From: Candidatus Rokuibacteriota bacterium | Lineage (GTDB): Bacteria; Methylomirabilota; Methylomirabilia; Rokubacteriales; CSP1-6 | Reading direction: 5' to 3' | Assembly: GCA_003220195.1 (NCBI GenBank) | Contig: QHRT01000062.1 | Location: forward strand, 1-5,892 | Length of the DNA: 5,892 nt | Part shown: positions 5,286-5,892 of the stretch, one piece after another | Layout of the letters: each line of letters opens with the position of its first letter | Numbering within the stretch: the stretch's first letter is position 1 | The notes under the pieces: model-generated | What the model was told of the DNA's origin: nothing | Database searches by the model: none | The model's input: the letters and a program-made list of their open reading frames with translations, nothing else | Translations under genes and position numbers: made by a program

Positions 5286-5892
5286 CTAGAACGGCAACCC
5301 GAACGCGACCGTGAAGTTCACGCCCTCGGACGAGAAGCCGATGTCCGCGCGGAACATCGCCGTTCGCTCGAGGCTGAAGCGCAGTCCGAGACCGTAGCTC
5401 GCGTGGACGCGGGCGTCAGGAAGCTTGTCGAGACTGTTCGCCACGGTGCCGACGTCGACGAACGGCGCGATCCCGATGCGCTCGATCCGGACCGTGTCGG
5501 TGAACGCGATGCCGCGCGGAATCACCCACAGCCGGTACTCGGCCGTCGCGTACCAGGCCGCGTCGCCGGTGAAGCGGTTCGCGATGTACCCGCGCAGCGT
5601 GTCGTTGCCGCCGAGGTGCGGTCGCGCGTAGTACGGCAGCTCTCCGGCGCTTCCCTGGACGAAGGCGTTGAGGGCGATCGTGTCGGTCGGCGGATTTTCC
5701 TCGGACGCATCGCCGCCTTTGTGGAACAGGGGCGGCACGCGAAACGCGACGTTCCCGAACACGGTGGCCACCATTCCCGGCTGGTTCCCCGTCTGCCACA
5801 CGGGGGCGTCGAAGAGCACGCCCGTCTGAAACCCCGAATAGGGCTGGTGCTGGCTGTCACGCGTGTCGTAGCGCAGCCCCGTGGTGACGATG
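5286..5892 (-). CDS. BamA/TamA (Omp85) family outer-membrane barrel protein, N-terminal part outside the window
   Basis: The minus-strand frame is open from the right edge to a TAG at 5288-5286, giving about 201 residues of a C-terminal beta-barrel domain (bacterial surface antigen type, PF01103-like). Visible signatures are GLRYDTRDSQHQPYSGF near the edge (the YDTRD...P.SG strand typical of Omp85 barrels, 5829-5879), LGGNDTLRGY with LRGY at 5586-5597 matching the conserved loop-6 (V/L)RG(F/Y) motif, IGIAPFVDVGTVA, ASYGLGLRF, and a final strand FTVAFGLPF ending in Phe, the outer-membrane insertion signal. Such proteins insert or secrete other proteins across the outer membrane, implying a diderm cell. 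Any POTRA domains, signal peptide or fused upstream domain lie outside the window, so BamA itself, TamA and patatin-fused relatives cannot be separated. An internal GTG at 5819 is not the start, as homology-like sequence continues upstream. Confidence 0.88.
   Translation of the reverse strand, partial: IVTTGLRYDTRDSQHQPYSGFQTGVLFDAPVWQTGNQPGMVATVFGNVAFRVPPLFHKGGDASEENPPTDTIALNAFVQGSAGELPYYARPHLGGNDTLRGYIANRFTGDAAWYATAEYRLWVIPRGIAFTDTVRIERIGIAPFVDVGTVANSLDKLPDARVHASYGLGLRFSLERTAMFRADIGFSSEGVNFTVAFGLPF

Noticed and set aside
5416..5799. Leftward and rightward alternative frames inside the outer-membrane barrel gene
   Set aside because: They overlap the Omp85-like frame, which has clear family motifs and a C-terminal Phe; the alternatives are low-complexity Arg-rich readings.

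Overview
The window is GC-rich, gene-dense bacterial DNA with short intergenic gaps and codon use strongly biased to G/C. Protein wording and gene set (a long B12-type radical SAM protein, a UppS paralogue with a DYSARDAI segment, a small winged-helix regulator beside a multi-pass membrane protein, an Omp85-type barrel) resemble what I associate with soil Acidobacteriota such as Vicinamibacteria. That placement is an impression, not a demonstrated assignment.

Left part (1-1813): a pirin-family cupin gene, cut by the left edge, runs leftward. It is divergent from a complete TauD/TfdA-type Fe(II)/2-oxoglutarate dioxygenase gene, and the two share a 65-bp promoter gap. The dioxygenase gene converges with the next gene, and nearly the whole gap holds a long hairpin (1771-1813).

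Central part (1814-5103): four leftward genes look like one transcription unit. In transcription order they are a six-helix membrane protein of unknown function, a winged-helix regulator overlapping it by 8 bp, a cis-prenyltransferase (UppS family), and a B12-binding radical SAM protein joined to uppS by an ATGA overlap. The unit begins at a good sigma-70-like promoter whose predicted start site falls on or next to the first ATG, suggesting a leaderless message. A TACTTT-N7-AAAGTA palindrome abuts its -35 box. A compact intrinsic-terminator structure sits exactly between the regulator and uppS, with the regulator's stop codon in its loop. This divides the unit into a regulator/membrane module and a prenyltransferase/radical SAM module, and it may control read-through. 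My inference is a regulated pathway that makes or modifies a polyprenyl lipid; substrate and product are unknown.

Right part (5104-5892): a 144-bp intergenic region is built from a 38/39-bp near-perfect inverted repeat enclosing a second perfect hairpin. It lies just downstream of the 3' end of a leftward gene for a BamA/TamA-type (Omp85) outer-membrane barrel, whose N-terminal part is outside the window. No tRNA, rRNA, CRISPR array, transposase or integrase was seen.
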